A stretch of 17,609 bases of DNA from Cyclostephanos tholiformis. Lineage: Eukaryota > Bacillariophyta > Thalassiosirophyceae > Thalassiosirales > Thalassiosiraceae. Below are positions 17,580 through 17,609 of this stretch, one piece after another; position 1 is the first letter of the stretch; every line of letters begins with the position of its first letter. A program made the translations under genes and the position numbers. Where the stretch lies: positions 1 to 17,609 of the forward strand of contig JALLPB010000339.1 in NCBI GenBank assembly GCA_036939975.1. Reading direction: 5' to 3'. Under the pieces are notes generated by a model. It did not search any database, was not told where the DNA came from, and worked only from the letters and a program-made list of their open reading frames with translations.

Positions 17580-17609
<30 letters not shown>
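17580..17609. repeat. Poly-G run at the end of the window
   Basis: Thirty consecutive G close the window. This is either a long genomic G tract that stopped the assembly or a sequencing artefact; G/C runs of 8-11 occur elsewhere in the window. Confidence 0.95.

Overview
The window looks like nuclear DNA of a stramenopile alga, most likely a centric diatom. Three genes begin with ER-signal-like leaders, and one (tryptophanyl-tRNA synthetase) carries the S|FAP cleavage context typical of diatom plastid presequences. Genes have few, short GT-AG introns (two with perfect GTAAGT donors). Trinucleotide repeats and G/C homopolymers are frequent, and the ankyrin and armadillo repeats have a diatom-like style. 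It is a draft assembly: single N bases stand at 9057 and 13774, and the window ends in a 30-base poly-G run.

Layout. 1-1466 is AT-rich with no supportable gene. 1467-3646 (-) is an ankyrin + armadillo repeat protein with an N-terminal MGCSQSK lipidation motif; its two open frames join through a 68-nt intron. 4065-4766 (+) is a small protein with a signal-like leader and a YhbY/CRM-like RNA-binding fold. 5090-5859 (-) is a two-exon gene with a signal-like leader and a divergent ClpS-like domain. 5860-7778 is AT-rich and mostly non-coding, with short hairpins. 7779-11677 (-) is SEC13 (COPII coat and nuclear pore). Its exon 1, coding a Gln/His-rich extension and the first strand of the propeller, is separated from exon 2 by 2457 nt that hold a separate 704-codon same-strand open frame of unknown family. 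11678-13482 is a gene-poor, AT-rich stretch with decayed coding-like pieces. 13775-14742 (-) is the 5' part of a Ser-rich secreted or targeted protein cut by the gap at 13774; a 26-bp perfect palindrome lies on the other side of the gap. 15275-16747 (+) is a bacterial-type (organellar) tryptophanyl-tRNA synthetase. 16963-17609 may hold the 3' part of a minus-strand gene.

The genes form no obvious pathway. Three of them (RNA-binding YhbY-like, ClpS-like, TrpRS) would fit plastid gene expression and protein quality control, but only TrpRS has a clear plastid cleavage motif.

The most notable point is the SEC13 locus. A 71-bp direct repeat (8986-9056 and 11150-11220) brackets the intronic open frame, and its left copy ends exactly at the N. 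Either a gene is nested inside a SEC13 intron, or a contig was misplaced; collapsing the repeat would leave an ordinary 293-nt intron. I found no convincing new multi-gene system, CRISPR array, rRNA or tRNA.
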